From contig NZ_CP010802.1 of NCBI RefSeq assembly GCF_001278055.1, positions 1,178,001 through 1,242,000 on the forward strand: a DNA stretch of 64,000 nucleotides. The letters are read 5' to 3'. Below are positions 31,664-42,097 of the stretch, piece after piece. The notes below the pieces were generated by a model. The model was not told where the DNA came from. It ran no database searches and saw only the letters and a program-made list of their open reading frames with translations. The translations under genes were made by a program, and so were the position numbers. The stretch comes from Desulfuromonas soudanensis (GTDB taxonomy: Bacteria > Desulfobacterota > Desulfuromonadia > Desulfuromonadales > WTL). Position 1 is the stretch's first letter. Every line of letters begins with the position of its first letter.

Positions 31664-33043
31664 ATGGACAACCGGATACTGATCTGTGACGACGAAGAGG
31701 GGATGCGGCGCTACCTGGCGAAGATGCTCGGCAGTTGGGGATATCAGGTGGAGGTCTTCTCCGGGCCGACGATGCTCATCCGCGCCCTCGCCGAAACCGA
31801 TGCCCCCGCCGATCTCCTCCTCCTCGACATCAAGCTCCCCGAGATGGACGGCCTCGAGGCGCTGCGCCAGGTGCGCCTCTCCCGCCCCGAGTTGCCGGTG
31901 GTGATGATGACCGGGCACGGCACCATCGAGTCGGCGGTGGAGGCGATGAAGATCGGCGCCTACGACTACCTGACCAAGCCCTTCCCCCAGGAGAAGCTCT
32001 TCGCCCTGGTGCAGCACGCCCTGGAGCAGTATCGCCTGCGGGAGGAGAACAGCTCCCTGAAGAAGGAGTTGCGCGAACGCGCCGTCCCCGGGCCGCCGAT
32101 CTTCTGCAGCCAGCGTTTTGCCGAGGTCTACGAACTGGCCCTGACGGTGGCCGAGAGCGACTCGACGGTGCTGATCCTCGGCGAGAGCGGCACCGGCAAG
32201 GAGCTCGTGGCCGGTGCCATCCACTATGCCGGCTCCCGGGCGGGAAACCGCTTTCTCGCCATCAACTGCGCCGCGCTCACCGAAACCCTCCTCGAAAGCC
32301 AGCTCTTCGGCCACGTCAAAGGGGCCTTCACCGGCGCCGCCCAGGCCCAGAAGGGGCTTCTCGACGAGGCCCACGAGGGGACCCTTTTCCTCGACGAGGT
32401 CGGCGACCTGAGTCCGGTCCTCCAGGCCAAGCTCCTGCGCGTTTTGCAGGAAGGAGAATTCATCCCCGTCGGAGCCACCAAGGCCCGGCGGGTCAATGTG
32501 CGTTTTCTCGCCGCCACCAACAAGAATCTCCAGGAGGAGGTGGCCCGCGGCCGTTTTCGCGAGGATCTCTTCTACCGCCTCAACGTCATTGCCCTCGAGC
32601 TGCCGCCGCTGCGCGAGCGCCCCGAGGATATCGAGCCGTTGGCCCTCCATTTTCTCGGCAAGATGGCGCAAAAGATGCGCCGCCCGGTTCGCGGCCTGAC
32701 CCCCGAGGCGCTGGCGGCGCTGCAGGACTACCGCTGGCCGGGGAACGTCCGCGAACTGCAAAATGCCATGGAACGCTGCGCCATCCTCTCCCGGGGCGAA
32801 CAGATCGGTGTTTCCCTCCTCCCTTTCCGCAACCAGGGGATACGTACCCCGGCGTCTCCCGGAAGTGACGATTCGCCCCTGAGCCTGCGCGCCGCCGAAG
32901 AGACCCAGGTCGGTCGCGCCCTGCTGCAGACGAACTGGAACAAGAGTCACGCCGCCAAACTTCTCGGCATCACCCGCAAGACCCTCGACCGTAAGATCAA
33001 GGACTTCTCCCTGAGTGCCGACGCCGGCAAGGGCGAATCATGA
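31664..33043 (+). CDS. Sigma-54 NtrC-family response regulator
   Basis: A 459-residue enhancer-binding protein. The receiver has phospho-acceptor D55 (LLDIKLPEMDG), the AAA+ core has Walker A GESGTGKE and GAFTGA, and the C-terminal helix-turn-helix is WNKSHAAKLLGITRKTLDRK. Its stop overlaps the start of the next gene, a sensor kinase (ATGA), so the pair is a two-component system. It is divergent from the fdh operon, whose promoter is of sigma-54 type with repeats in the shared spacer, so control of fdh is likely. Confidence 0.95.
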   Translation: MDNRILICDDEEGMRRYLAKMLGSWGYQVEVFSGPTMLIRALAETDAPADLLLLDIKLPEMDGLEALRQVRLSRPELPVVMMTGHGTIESAVEAMKIGAYDYLTKPFPQEKLFALVQHALEQYRLREENSSLKKELRERAVPGPPIFCSQRFAEVYELALTVAESDSTVLILGESGTGKELVAGAIHYAGSRAGNRFLAINCAALTETLLESQLFGHVKGAFTGAAQAQKGLLDEAHEGTLFLDEVGDLSPVLQAKLLRVLQEGEFIPVGATKARRVNVRFLAATNKNLQEEVARGRFREDLFYRLNVIALELPPLRERPEDIEPLALHFLGKMAQKMRRPVRGLTPEALAALQDYRWPGNVRELQNAMERCAILSRGEQIGVSLLPFRNQGIRTPASPGSDDSPLSLRAAEETQVGRALLQTNWNKSHAAKLLGITRKTLDRKIKDFSLSADAGKGES

Positions 33044-35016
33044 CCCTCGTCCCTTCCTTTTCCATCCGTCGCAAGCTGACCCTGGCCGCCCTCCTCCCCC
33101 TGGTGGTCATTCTCCTGCTGGTCACCCTGGCCGCCTTCTACCTGATCAATGCCTGGATCGTCGGCGAGACCCAGAAAAGACTCCGCAACGATCTCAACGC
33201 CGCCCGCGAGGTCCTTCGCAGCGAGACCCGGCGGGTGGAGGACGTGGTGCGCTTCAGTGCCCACAGCGGCGCCCTCGTCGAAGCTCTCGAAGGCGGCGAC
33301 CTGAAACGGCTGCGTCCCGATCTCGAGGCAGTCCGCCGCCGCGAAGGGCTCGACATCCTGACCCTTGCCGGCCCCCGGGGGGAGATTCTCCTGCGCGCCG
33401 CCAATCCCGAAGACCCGGACGGCTCTTATTCCGGACTCCCCTTCGTCACCCGGGCTTTGGACGGCGAAGACTTTTCCGGAGTGGCCCTCCTCGATGCGGA
33501 GGAGCTGCGGCATGAAGGGGACGATCTGGCCGCCCGGTCGGCCGTTCCCCTCGATCCCCTCCCCTTGGCGGGGCCCCGATTCGAGACGCGGGGGATGTTT
33601 CTGGTCGGCGCCACGGCCGTCCATGACCGGGACGGGACCGTTCTCGGCTGTCTCTACGGCGGCGTCCTCCTCAACGGCAACCTCCCCCTGGTCGACCGCA
33701 TTCGTAACCTCGTCTACGGCAGCGAAACCTTTGCCGGGACCGGCGTCGGCAGCGCCACCATCTTCCTCGACGAGGTGCGCATCGCCACCACCATCCTCAA
33801 GGGAGAGCGGCGCGCTCTCGGCACGCGGATTTCCCCCCAGGTCGCCGCGGCCGTTCTGGGACGGGGCGAAGGGTGGCTGGCCCGGGCCCGGGTCGTCGAC
33901 GACTGGTACCTCACCGCCTACGAACCGATCCTCGCCGCAGAGGGTCAGGCGATCGGCGCCCTCTACGTCGGGCGGCTCGAGCGCCCCTTCGCCGAGCTCA
34001 AAAGCCGGGCCTCCTTCCTCCTTTTCGCTCTCCTCCTCCTCGGCTCCCTCCTCGGCTCGCTGGTCGCCTGGCTCGTCGCCCGCCACCTCTCCCTGCCGAT
34101 CCTCGATCTGGCCCGCAGCGCCGAACGCGTCGCCGCCGGGGAGCGGGATCTGGTGCTGCCGGTGGCCGCCCGGGACGAGATCGGCCATCTCACCGGGACC
34201 TTCAACCGCATGACCGCGGCGCTCAGGGAACGGGACAAGGAGGTTGACGCCCTCAATTGCGACCTCGAGCGCAAGGTCGAGGAGCGCAGCGCCCTGCTGG
34301 AGACGAAGAGCCTGCAGCTGATTGCCGCCCAGGAGGAGTTGCTGCGCTCGGAGAAGCTGGCGGCCATCGGTTCCCTGGCCGCCGGGGTCGCCCACGAGAT
34401 CAACAACCCGGCGGCGATCATCCGCGGCAACGTCGAGATTCTCCTTGCCGAGCTCGACTCTGCCGCCCTCGGCCGCGAGGAGGCCGATGAAATCCTGCGG
34501 CAGACCGAACGGATCTCCCGCATCACCCAGGGGATGCTCGACTTCGCCCGCGAGTGGTCCATTCATCCGGAACCCGTCGCCGTCAACCGGATCCTGCAGG
34601 AGATCGTCGAGCAGATCGGCCACCAGGTCCCCCTCGGCAGGGTGGAGGTCTCCCTGGAGCTCGACCCCTCCCTCCCGTTCGTCGAAGGGGATTCCGGGCG
34701 GCTGCGTCAGGTCTTTACCAATCTGCTCGTCAATGCCCTGCAGGCGATGAAGGGGGAGGGGGTGCTGAGGGTAATCTCCCGCTGTGCCGGGGAGGAGGTG
34801 GAGATCGCCGTTGCCGACAGCGGGCCGGGGATTTCTTCGCCGGATCTGGCAAAGATCTTCAACCCCTTCTTTACCACCCGCCCGGGGGGGACGGGATTGG
34901 GGCTTTCAGTTTCCTACGGAATCGTTCAGGCGCTCAAGGGGAGAATCGAGGTCGACTCCCCCCCGGGCGAGGGGGCGACGTTTGTGGTCCGGCTGCCGCG
35001 GGTGCAGCGGGGGTGA
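33040..35016 (+). CDS. Membrane sensor histidine kinase
   Basis: A 658-residue kinase. Helix 1 (about 13-37) and helix 2 (about 325-347) bound a 280-residue periplasmic sensor of the double-Cache type. Then come a HAMP linker, a coiled coil, the phospho-acceptor H-box AAGVAHEINNPAAII and the ATPase motifs NLLVNALQAM, VADSGPGISS and GGTGLGLSVSYG. It likely senses an extracytoplasmic small molecule, possibly formate or another acid, and signals to the regulator it overlaps. The ligand cannot be read from sequence. Confidence 0.94.
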   Translation: MTLVPSFSIRRKLTLAALLPLVVILLLVTLAAFYLINAWIVGETQKRLRNDLNAAREVLRSETRRVEDVVRFSAHSGALVEALEGGDLKRLRPDLEAVRRREGLDILTLAGPRGEILLRAANPEDPDGSYSGLPFVTRALDGEDFSGVALLDAEELRHEGDDLAARSAVPLDPLPLAGPRFETRGMFLVGATAVHDRDGTVLGCLYGGVLLNGNLPLVDRIRNLVYGSETFAGTGVGSATIFLDEVRIATTILKGERRALGTRISPQVAAAVLGRGEGWLARARVVDDWYLTAYEPILAAEGQAIGALYVGRLERPFAELKSRASFLLFALLLLGSLLGSLVAWLVARHLSLPILDLARSAERVAAGERDLVLPVAARDEIGHLTGTFNRMTAALRERDKEVDALNCDLERKVEERSALLETKSLQLIAAQEELLRSEKLAAIGSLAAGVAHEINNPAAIIRGNVEILLAELDSAALGREEADEILRQTERISRITQGMLDFAREWSIHPEPVAVNRILQEIVEQIGHQVPLGRVEVSLELDPSLPFVEGDSGRLRQVFTNLLVNALQAMKGEGVLRVISRCAGEEVEIAVADSGPGISSPDLAKIFNPFFTTRPGGTGLGLSVSYGIVQALKGRIEVDSPPGEGATFVVRLPRVQRG

Positions 35017-35047
35017 GGCCGCGCAGCAGAAAATGGCCTCCTGCTGG

Positions 35048-35081
35048 AAAAAAACCGGCAACCATGAAAATCAGTTGCCGG
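35048..35081 (-). terminator. Terminator of the DeoR/NosL gene
   Basis: On the minus strand CCGGCAAC and GTTGCCGG form an 8-bp stem followed by TTTTTTT. It lies 70 bp past the stop of the gene at 35154. Confidence 0.75.
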
Positions 35082-35153
35082 CGAAGGTCTATTTTTAATT
35101 GGCCTGAAACGGGTCCCCTGGCCGAACCCGGGAGGGCTTTAATGGTCGGTCGC

Positions 35154-35801
35154 TCAATCCCGCCGGGCCTGGCCCGCGCAGTGGGGGCACCCCTCTCCCT
35201 CGCGGTGCAGGCTCATCTCCTCCTGCAGATAGCCTATTGCGTCCTCGAGTCTGCCGAGGGTCCCGCCGAAACCGGTCTGGAAGCGCTGCGCCATGGCCTG
35301 GTCCTCGAAGGTCAGGATGGACGGGCGGCAGCAGGGGACCGCGGCGCTCCCCAGGACGAAGAAGCTCCCCTGGACCGGATGGGGGCGTCCGGTCAGGTAG
35401 TCGGCGGTCAGGGCCATCGCCACCTGGTCGCCGAGCATCAGGTGGGCCGAGACTCCGCAGTGCGGACAGCAGGTGAGCCGCTGTTCGCCGTTGTTCAGGG
35501 TCAGGCTGTAGAGGAGGTGCTGGCCCGTCGGCCGAAAGCAGATCACGCAACTCCCCTGTGCGGTGCCGGTGAAGGACGGGAGGGGTGCGGCCGTGGCCGC
35601 TGCCGGAGCTGTCGCCGGTTTCTCCAGCGCCACCGCGCCACCGTGGATACGCTTCAAGGCATGCCGCGCTTCGAGCGCCTCGAGGTCGCGGTGGGCCGTC
35701 ATTTTTGATATGCCGAACCGCTCGACGATGTCCAGCAGCGAAAGACTCCCCTCCGTTTCCAGCCAGCCGATCAGTTCTTTCCTTCGCTCAGACCCCTTCA
35801 T
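35154..35801 (-). CDS. DeoR-family regulator fused to a NosL-like domain
   Basis: A 215-residue protein. Residues 1-60 are a DeoR helix-turn-helix (SLSLLDIVERFGISKMTAHR, then RIHGGAVA). After a proline/alanine linker, residues 85-200 resemble NosL-like metal-binding domains: CVICF, TCCPHCG, DYLTGRPHPVQGSFFVLGS, PCCRP, GFGGTLGRLEDAI. Another CPHC lies at the end. It replaces the usual sugar-phosphate domain. It is divergent from tonB and the copper-receptor-like gene, so a metal-responsive (copper) regulator is inferred. Start at 35801 has CAGGAG; a frame nine codons longer lacks this. Confidence 0.8.
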   Translation of the reverse strand: MKGSERRKELIGWLETEGSLSLLDIVERFGISKMTAHRDLEALEARHALKRIHGGAVALEKPATAPAAATAAPLPSFTGTAQGSCVICFRPTGQHLLYSLTLNNGEQRLTCCPHCGVSAHLMLGDQVAMALTADYLTGRPHPVQGSFFVLGSAAVPCCRPSILTFEDQAMAQRFQTGFGGTLGRLEDAIGYLQEEMSLHREGEGCPHCAGQARRD

Positions 35802-35839
35802 GATGACTCCTGAAATGTTGTTCCGCAAACGCCGGGTTG

Positions 35840-35854
35840 TTGATTAACTATCAA
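35840..35854. promoter_or_regulatory. Palindrome TTGAT-N5-ATCAA upstream of the DeoR/NosL gene
   Basis: A perfect 5-bp inverted repeat, 39 bp upstream of the regulator start. It resembles an FNR box but has a 5-base spacer instead of 4, so autoregulation by another factor is as likely. Confidence 0.4.
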
Positions 35855-35920
35855 TCGCCTTGCAACCGCGGCGAGCTTTGTTATATTTGAAAGCCAGAAA
35901 AGATCCTTTACTCCTGTCGT

Positions 35921-35934
35921 GTTATAAAAATAAC
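35921..35934. promoter_or_regulatory. Palindrome GTTAT-AAAA-ATAAC in the tonB upstream region
   Basis: A perfect inverted repeat in the middle of the 263-bp divergent spacer between the DeoR/NosL gene and tonB. It is a candidate operator. Confidence 0.4.
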
Positions 35935-36064
35935 ATTGATCGGTCGTCGGAGCAAACAGATCTTTTTTTCCTGCGCCCTTATTCCCTGTTCCCCGGGAAC
36001 GACCGCGCCATAAATGACGAAACCCTCGCTTCTCCCCGGATCAGTCTGCCCACGGAATTCTGCC

Positions 36065-36781
<717 letters not shown>

Positions 36782-36838
36782 ATCGCCCAAAGACCCCCTT
36801 GTGCCGTCCCTGCAATTCACCCCTCAGGAGGAATCACC

Positions 36839-38917
36839 ATGCAAATCCGTCTCATCCCTCTGGCGCTGACGGGAGTCCTCTTCCTTTTCGCCGCCGTCTC
36901 CGCCGGAGCCGAATCGATCATTCTTGAGGAGATCTCCGTGCGCGGGGAGGTCCAGCAGGCCAACGAGGAGACACTGACCATCCGCGAGGTGCGGGAGAGT
37001 CCCGCTCGCGATATCGGCGAGGCGCTGCAGAACATCCCCGGACTGAATATCGTCCGCAAGGGGGCCATTGCCAACGACATCGTGCTGCGCGGCTTCCAGC
37101 GGGACAACCTGAATGTTTTTCTCGACGGCGTGCGCCTGCAGGGGGGCTGTCCTTCGCGGATGGACCCCCCCTCCTTCCATTTCGATTTCGCCGAAGTGGA
37201 GTCCGTCGAGGTGATCAAGGGCCCCTACGACCTGCAGAATGCCGGGAGCCTGGCCGGGATGGTCAACGCCGTCTCCAAAACACCCCAGAAGGGGCCCGGA
37301 GCCACAGCCAACCTCAGCTACGGCTCCTTTAACTATCTCGATGCCTCGGCGACCGCCAGCTACGGCGGTGAACGCTTCGACGGCCTCCTCGGCTATGCGC
37401 ACAAGTCCTCCGACGTCCCCGAGTCCGGAGACGGCAGGCGGCTCACCGAGATCTACCCGGTTGCCAGCCCGAACCGTTACCGCCTCGAGGCGATCGATTC
37501 CAAGGCCTACGAAAACGACACCTTCTGGACCAAGGGGGGCTATACGGTTGGCGACAGCCGCACCGAATTGAGCTACGCCTACCAGAATGCCGACCACGTC
37601 CTCTATCCCTACCTCCTGATGGATGCCGACTACGACCGCACCCACCGCTTTAACCTCACCTCGACCCTCAAGGACCTCGCACCGGTCCTCTCTGCCCTGC
37701 GTTTTCAGGGCTGGTACAACCAGGTCGAGCACCTGATGGACGATACCCTGCGCGCCAGTTCCCTGCCGAGCGCGATGGTCACCCGCCCCTACATGATGAA
37801 GACCGACGCCGAATCCTCGACCTTCGGCGTCAAACTCGGTGCCGACCTCCCCCTCGGGCCGGGGGTGCTGACCAGCGGCATCGATTTCTACCGTCGCAAC
37901 TGGGATGCCGTCAACGAATCGGCGATGTTCCAGGCCTATCAACCCCAGCCGATGATCCCCGATGTCGATATCGACAACTTCGGGGCCTTTGCCGAGTACA
38001 CCCTCCCCCTGGCCGGGAGTCTGACGCTCAAAGGGGGGGCACGCATCGACTACACCCGAACCGAGGCGAACAGTCTTACCGAAGCCCGCCTGGCCGGCCT
38101 TTACCAGCCCTACTATCCCGGAATCCCCCTCGACACGGAAACCGACTCTACCGAGCCGAGCGCCAATCTGCAACTGACCTGGCAGGCGACGGAGGCGCTG
38201 GAGATCTTCACCGGCATCGCCTCGGCCAGCCGCACCCCCGATCAGCAGGAGCTCTTCATCGGCCTGCAGAGGATGGCCGGGAAGAACTGGCTCGGCAACC
38301 CGGATCTCGATCCGACCCGCAACAACCAGGTCGATCTCGGTGCCAAATGGTCCGGTCCCCGGGTCTTCGCCAGCGCCAGCGTCTTCTACAGTGACCTCAG
38401 CGATTACATCTATGTCGCCGACGCAGCCGATCCCGACGGCGCCGGCCCCCTGATCCAGGCCCGTACCTACCGGAATATCGACGCCACCCTCTATGGCGCC
38501 GAGTTCGGCAGCCAGGTGGCCCTCCCCCTCGATCTCTTCCTGAAGGGGACCCTGGCCTACGTGCACGGCGAGAACGACGACAGCGACCAGCCTCTGGCCG
38601 AGATCCCCCCCCTCTCGGGTTCCGTGGCTCTGCGCTACGACAACGGCTTCTGGTTCACGGAAGCCACCGAGCGTTTCGCCGACCGTCAGGACCGGATCGA
38701 TCCGAGCCTGCAGGAGGTCGAGACCGCCGGCTGGGGGGTCACCGATCTCAAAGCGGGAGCCAACTGGAAGAAGTGGGCGCTGGTCGGCGGGGTGAACAAC
38801 CTCTTCGACACCTTTTACCTCACCCACCTCTCCTATCAGCGCGACCCCTTCGCCAGCGGGGTCAAGGTCCCCGAGACCGGTCGCTTCGCCTTCCTCAACC
38901 TCTCCTATCGTTATTGA
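36839..38917 (+). CDS. TonB-dependent outer-membrane receptor, OprC-like (copper)
   Basis: A 692-residue receptor. Signal peptide 1-24 (ends AGAES), plug domain 30-150 with SPARDIGEALQNIPGLNIVR and GGCPSRMDPPSFHFDFAEVE then VEVIKGPYDL, and a 22-strand-type barrel ending in LNLSYRY. The GGCPSRMDPP segment is characteristic of OprC-type copper receptors. Directly downstream of tonB and divergent from the NosL-like regulator, it forms a probable copper uptake set. Substrate assignment rests on family and neighbours only. Confidence 0.88.
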   Translation: MQIRLIPLALTGVLFLFAAVSAGAESIILEEISVRGEVQQANEETLTIREVRESPARDIGEALQNIPGLNIVRKGAIANDIVLRGFQRDNLNVFLDGVRLQGGCPSRMDPPSFHFDFAEVESVEVIKGPYDLQNAGSLAGMVNAVSKTPQKGPGATANLSYGSFNYLDASATASYGGERFDGLLGYAHKSSDVPESGDGRRLTEIYPVASPNRYRLEAIDSKAYENDTFWTKGGYTVGDSRTELSYAYQNADHVLYPYLLMDADYDRTHRFNLTSTLKDLAPVLSALRFQGWYNQVEHLMDDTLRASSLPSAMVTRPYMMKTDAESSTFGVKLGADLPLGPGVLTSGIDFYRRNWDAVNESAMFQAYQPQPMIPDVDIDNFGAFAEYTLPLAGSLTLKGGARIDYTRTEANSLTEARLAGLYQPYYPGIPLDTETDSTEPSANLQLTWQATEALEIFTGIASASRTPDQQELFIGLQRMAGKNWLGNPDLDPTRNNQVDLGAKWSGPRVFASASVFYSDLSDYIYVADAADPDGAGPLIQARTYRNIDATLYGAEFGSQVALPLDLFLKGTLAYVHGENDDSDQPLAEIPPLSGSVALRYDNGFWFTEATERFADRQDRIDPSLQEVETAGWGVTDLKAGANWKKWALVGGVNNLFDTFYLTHLSYQRDPFASGVKVPETGRFAFLNLSYRY

Positions 38918-38921
38918 TCGG

Positions 38922-38968
38922 AAAAAAAACGGCACGGGACGATTTATCGTTCCGTGCCGTTTTTTTTT
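38922..38968 (+). terminator. Terminator after the TonB-dependent receptor
   Basis: ACGGCACGGGACGAT pairs with ATCGTTCCGTGCCGT (one G-T) and is followed by TTTTTTTT; an A-run on the other side makes it potentially bidirectional. Confidence 0.92.
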
Positions 38969-39014
38969 GTGTGAAGTCCGGCCGGTGCCCTGTCCGGCTC
39001 CGCGTCGCCACCCC

Positions 39015-39881
39015 TTACCCCTGATCATCCGGGGGATAGATCGCATAGCGGATGTTGTTTTTTCCCGAGTGTTTGACCTCGTACATCAGGGTGTCGGCGT
39101 AATGGATCAGCTTGTCCAGGGGATGTATCCCTCCCTCGCAGGTCAGGACCCCCATGCTGAAGCTGGTGGGGCACTCGGCATGGACCATCAGCTTCGTGAG
39201 CTCCTGGTTGACTTTCTGCAACACGACCTGAGCGGACGGCTGGTCGGTCTCGGGGAGAAAAATGGCGAATTCGTCGCCGCCGAGACGGCCGACCACATCC
39301 GTCTTGCGAAGATTGGCGACGATATTGGTGACGATGGCCGTGAGCAGCTCATCCCCGGCCGAATGCCCGCAGATATCGTTGACCTGTTTGAAATTGTCCA
39401 GATCCAGGTAGGCGAGGGAAAAGGGGGAGCGGTCGCGCTGGGCGCGCAGCATGTCGTACTCCACCAGTTCGGAAAAGGCCCGTAGATTCTTCGCCCCCGT
39501 CAAAGGGTCCGTTCGGGCGAGAATTTTTTCGTTCGTCAGCATATCCCGGAATTTATGGATCATGGCGGCGCTGGAAAAAAAGAAGAGGAGGGTTGAGCCG
39601 ACATTCCAGGCGGAGATGTAGAGACTTCCGCCGACATTGTTGACAGACCAGAGGGCGGAGCAGACCAGGGAAAGGGCCAACCCCAATCGAAGCCCGGCAA
39701 ACCATGCGACAAAGGTGATGGGGAGGATATAGAGAAAGGAATGGGAAACAACGTCGGGGGAGAGCAGATCGAAGACGCCGACTCCTGCGGAGCAAAGAAG
39801 GCCGACAACCGTATTGAAGATCTTCCCTTTTGAGTCGAGGTATTCGAAATATTGAAGCAGGAGAAGTTCAATCTTGTGCAT
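39015..39881 (-). CDS. Membrane diguanylate cyclase (GGDEF)
   Basis: A 288-residue protein. About four N-terminal helices (residues 22-110) resemble small membrane sensor modules, followed by a GGDEF domain from about 120. The active site is GRLGGDEFAIF and an RKTD inhibitory site stands five residues before GGDEF, so product inhibition is expected. It makes cyclic di-GMP. The ATG at 39881 has GGAGG 10 bases upstream; longer forms add up to 19 residues. It is monocistronic. Confidence 0.9.
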   Translation of the reverse strand: MHKIELLLLQYFEYLDSKGKIFNTVVGLLCSAGVGVFDLLSPDVVSHSFLYILPITFVAWFAGLRLGLALSLVCSALWSVNNVGGSLYISAWNVGSTLLFFFSSAAMIHKFRDMLTNEKILARTDPLTGAKNLRAFSELVEYDMLRAQRDRSPFSLAYLDLDNFKQVNDICGHSAGDELLTAIVTNIVANLRKTDVVGRLGGDEFAIFLPETDQPSAQVVLQKVNQELTKLMVHAECPTSFSMGVLTCEGGIHPLDKLIHYADTLMYEVKHSGKNNIRYAIYPPDDQG

Positions 39882-40080
39882 GCATTGAGGACCTCCGGTC
39901 CCTGTCTGTACCATGGATTCGACCATCCACCCCGGCAAGAGGGGTGAACGTCCCCGGGGGCCCTGAGGAGGTCGCGATTAAAGGCGTCCGGTTGGGTTTC
40001 GCCCGGTTTCAACCGATCGGAAAAGGGGAGTGGAGGCCGATTGCGGGTGCGGGGCAGGAGAGACGAGTCGTTCCGCGGAT

Positions 40081-40117
40081 AAAGAAAAAGGAGTTAGCGA
40101 AGGTTCGCTAACTCCTT
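40081..40117 (-). terminator. Terminator of tRNA-Ala
   Basis: On the minus strand AAGGAGTTAGCGAA pairs with TTCGCTAACTCCTT, then TTTTTCTTT. It starts 10 bp past the tRNA 3' end. Confidence 0.9.
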
Positions 40118-40126
40118 GATTTTTCT

Positions 40127-40202
<76 letters not shown>

Positions 40203-40217
40203 TTGCAACGGAGCCAA

Positions 40218-40247
40218 TTTATAGCAAAAGAGGTCCGCTGGTGTCAA
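40218..40247 (-). promoter_or_regulatory. Sigma-70 promoter of tRNA-Ala
   Basis: On the minus strand TTGACA and TATAAA are 18 bp apart, ending 15 bp before the mature tRNA. Confidence 0.75.
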
Positions 40248-40322
40248 CAGGTTTTTTTGAGAAAAATCGCAGGGATGGGGCCGGCCGATCTCTCCGGAAA
40301 AAACACGTATTAAAACAGACTC

Positions 40323-41609
40323 TTACAGGGCGAGGCTGAGGGCGGAAAAAGCGGCGGCACCGAGGAGAAAGGGATTGCACTCCCGCCACTTGCCGAGACC
40401 GAGCTTGATGAGGACAAAGGAGATGAATCCGAAGGCGAGGCCGGTGGCGATGGAGTAGGTCAGAGGCATCAGCACGATGGTGAGGAAGGCCGGCGCCCCC
40501 TCTTCGAAATTGTAGAAATCGATCTGACCGATGCCGCGCATCATGAAGATTCCCACCACCACCAGGGCCGGGGCGGTGGCGTAGGAGGGGACGGCGCCGA
40601 TCAGCGGAGTGAAGAAGGCGGCGAGGAAAAAGAGGACGGCGGTGACGACGCCGGTGAGACCGGTGCGCCCCCCCTCGGAGACGCCGCTGGCCGATTCGAT
40701 GAAGGCGGTGGTGGTGCTGGTGCCGAGGAGGGCGCCGCCGACGGTGGCCAGGGCGTCGGCGGTGAGCATCCGCGGCAGGGCGGGGATTTCGCCGTGCTCG
40801 TCGGTCATCCCAGCTTCGCGGCAGACGGCGAGGAGGGTGCCGAGGCTGTCGAAGAGGTCGACGAACATGAAGGAGAAGATGTTGGCCCAGAGGGCGAATT
40901 TGCAGGCGCCGACGATGTCGAGCTGGAAGGCGATGGGACCCGGCGACGGGGGGAGGGCGAGGAGCGCTGAGGGAGGGGGGGAGACGCCGGTGGCCATGCC
41001 GAGGGCGGCGGTGGCCAGAATCGCCACAAGGATCGCACCGCGCATCCGGCGGGCCTCGAGCAGGACGGCGATGAGGATCCCGAGGAGCCCCAGCAGGACC
41101 TCGGGGGTAAAGGGTCCAAGCTCGACCAGGACCGCCGGATTGGCGACGATCACTCCGAGGTTTTTCAGGCCGATGAAGGCGATGAACAGGCCGATGCCGA
41201 CGGAGACGGCCAGGCGCAGCGCCAGGGGGATGGCGCGCACCAGACGCTCGCGGATGCCGAGCCAGGTCAGGATCAGGAAGAAGACCCCGGAGAGGAAGAC
41301 GACGCCGAGGGCCGTTTGCCAGGGGACCCCCTCGCCGAGCACCAGGGTGTAGGTGAAGAAGGCGTTGAGACCCATCCCGGGCGCCATCATCAGGGGGGCG
41401 TTGGCCCACAGGGCGATGAGAAGGGTCGCCAGTCCGGCCACCAGGCAGGTGACGGTGGTCAGGGCCCCGGGGTCCATCCCCGTTTCGGAAAGGATCCGGG
41501 GATGGACGAAGATGATGTAGGCGCCGGTGAGAAAGGTGGTCAGGCCGGCGGTGACTTCGGTGCGCACCGTGGTGCCGCGCTTGTGCAGGTGAAAACATTT
41601 TTCCAGCAT
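40323..41609 (-). CDS. NCS2-family purine permease (AzgA-like)
   Basis: A 428-residue membrane transporter with about 12-14 helices. The motifs TTFLTGAYIIFVHP, ANAPLMMAPGMGLNAFF, MFVDLFDSLGTLLAV and GTSTTTAFIESASGVSEGGR are those of the AzgA/PbuG branch, which takes up adenine, guanine and hypoxanthine. It is encoded 36 bp downstream of a small cupin gene; purC lies further along the same strand. A terminator is not obvious before the tRNA. Confidence 0.9.
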   Translation of the reverse strand: MLEKCFHLHKRGTTVRTEVTAGLTTFLTGAYIIFVHPRILSETGMDPGALTTVTCLVAGLATLLIALWANAPLMMAPGMGLNAFFTYTLVLGEGVPWQTALGVVFLSGVFFLILTWLGIRERLVRAIPLALRLAVSVGIGLFIAFIGLKNLGVIVANPAVLVELGPFTPEVLLGLLGILIAVLLEARRMRGAILVAILATAALGMATGVSPPPSALLALPPSPGPIAFQLDIVGACKFALWANIFSFMFVDLFDSLGTLLAVCREAGMTDEHGEIPALPRMLTADALATVGGALLGTSTTTAFIESASGVSEGGRTGLTGVVTAVLFFLAAFFTPLIGAVPSYATAPALVVVGIFMMRGIGQIDFYNFEEGAPAFLTIVLMPLTYSIATGLAFGFISFVLIKLGLGKWRECNPFLLGAAAFSALSLAL

Positions 41610-41645
41610 GAAGACTCCGTGGGCGGCCCGGCACCTTTGGGCGGG

Positions 41646-41996
41646 TCAGCCGGCAGGGGTTTTGAACATGGTCAGGAGCATCTTGAAGCGCTGCACCGCC
41701 TTCACCTTATGGGAGATGCCGCCGGGCATCAGGACGATCTCGCCGCTTTTGACCGTCACCGGCGTGCCGCCGATGACGATTTCCGCCTGGCCGTCGAGGA
41801 CCTGGATGAAGGCATTGTAGGGGACGGTGTGCTCGGAGAGCGCCTGCCCGGCATCGAAGCTGAAGACGGTCAGGGTACCGGCCTCCCCCTGCAGCAGGGT
41901 GCGGCTGACGATCGATCCCTCCTGATACTGGGTGAGTTCGGCGAGGGGGAGGGGAGTGGCTCCGGCGACGGCACTGTCCGGTTTTTTCTCTTTCAT
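41646..41996 (-). CDS. Cupin-domain protein
   Basis: A 116-residue single cupin. The conserved metal-binding motif 1 is weakly seen in LSEHTVPYNAFIQVLDGQAE and motif 2 in MPGGISHKVKA, so at least two histidines remain. ATG at 41996 has GAGGAGA upstream. No substrate can be assigned. It may be transcribed with the purine permease 36 bp downstream. Confidence 0.85.
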   Translation of the reverse strand: MKEKKPDSAVAGATPLPLAELTQYQEGSIVSRTLLQGEAGTLTVFSFDAGQALSEHTVPYNAFIQVLDGQAEIVIGGTPVTVKSGEIVLMPGGISHKVKAVQRFKMLLTMFKTPAG

Positions 41997-42097
41997 GGTC
42001 GATCTCCTCTTCGGAACGGGGTTGATGTCTGCATTATACCCGTCCGGCAAGAGCCTGCCTTGACCGGTGTCAAGGAGGTTCGGCCGGGGAGAGGAAA

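Noticed and set aside
35840-35854. FNR binding site
   Set aside because: The half-sites TTGAT and ATCAA match, but the spacer is five bases rather than four. It is kept only as an unnamed palindrome.
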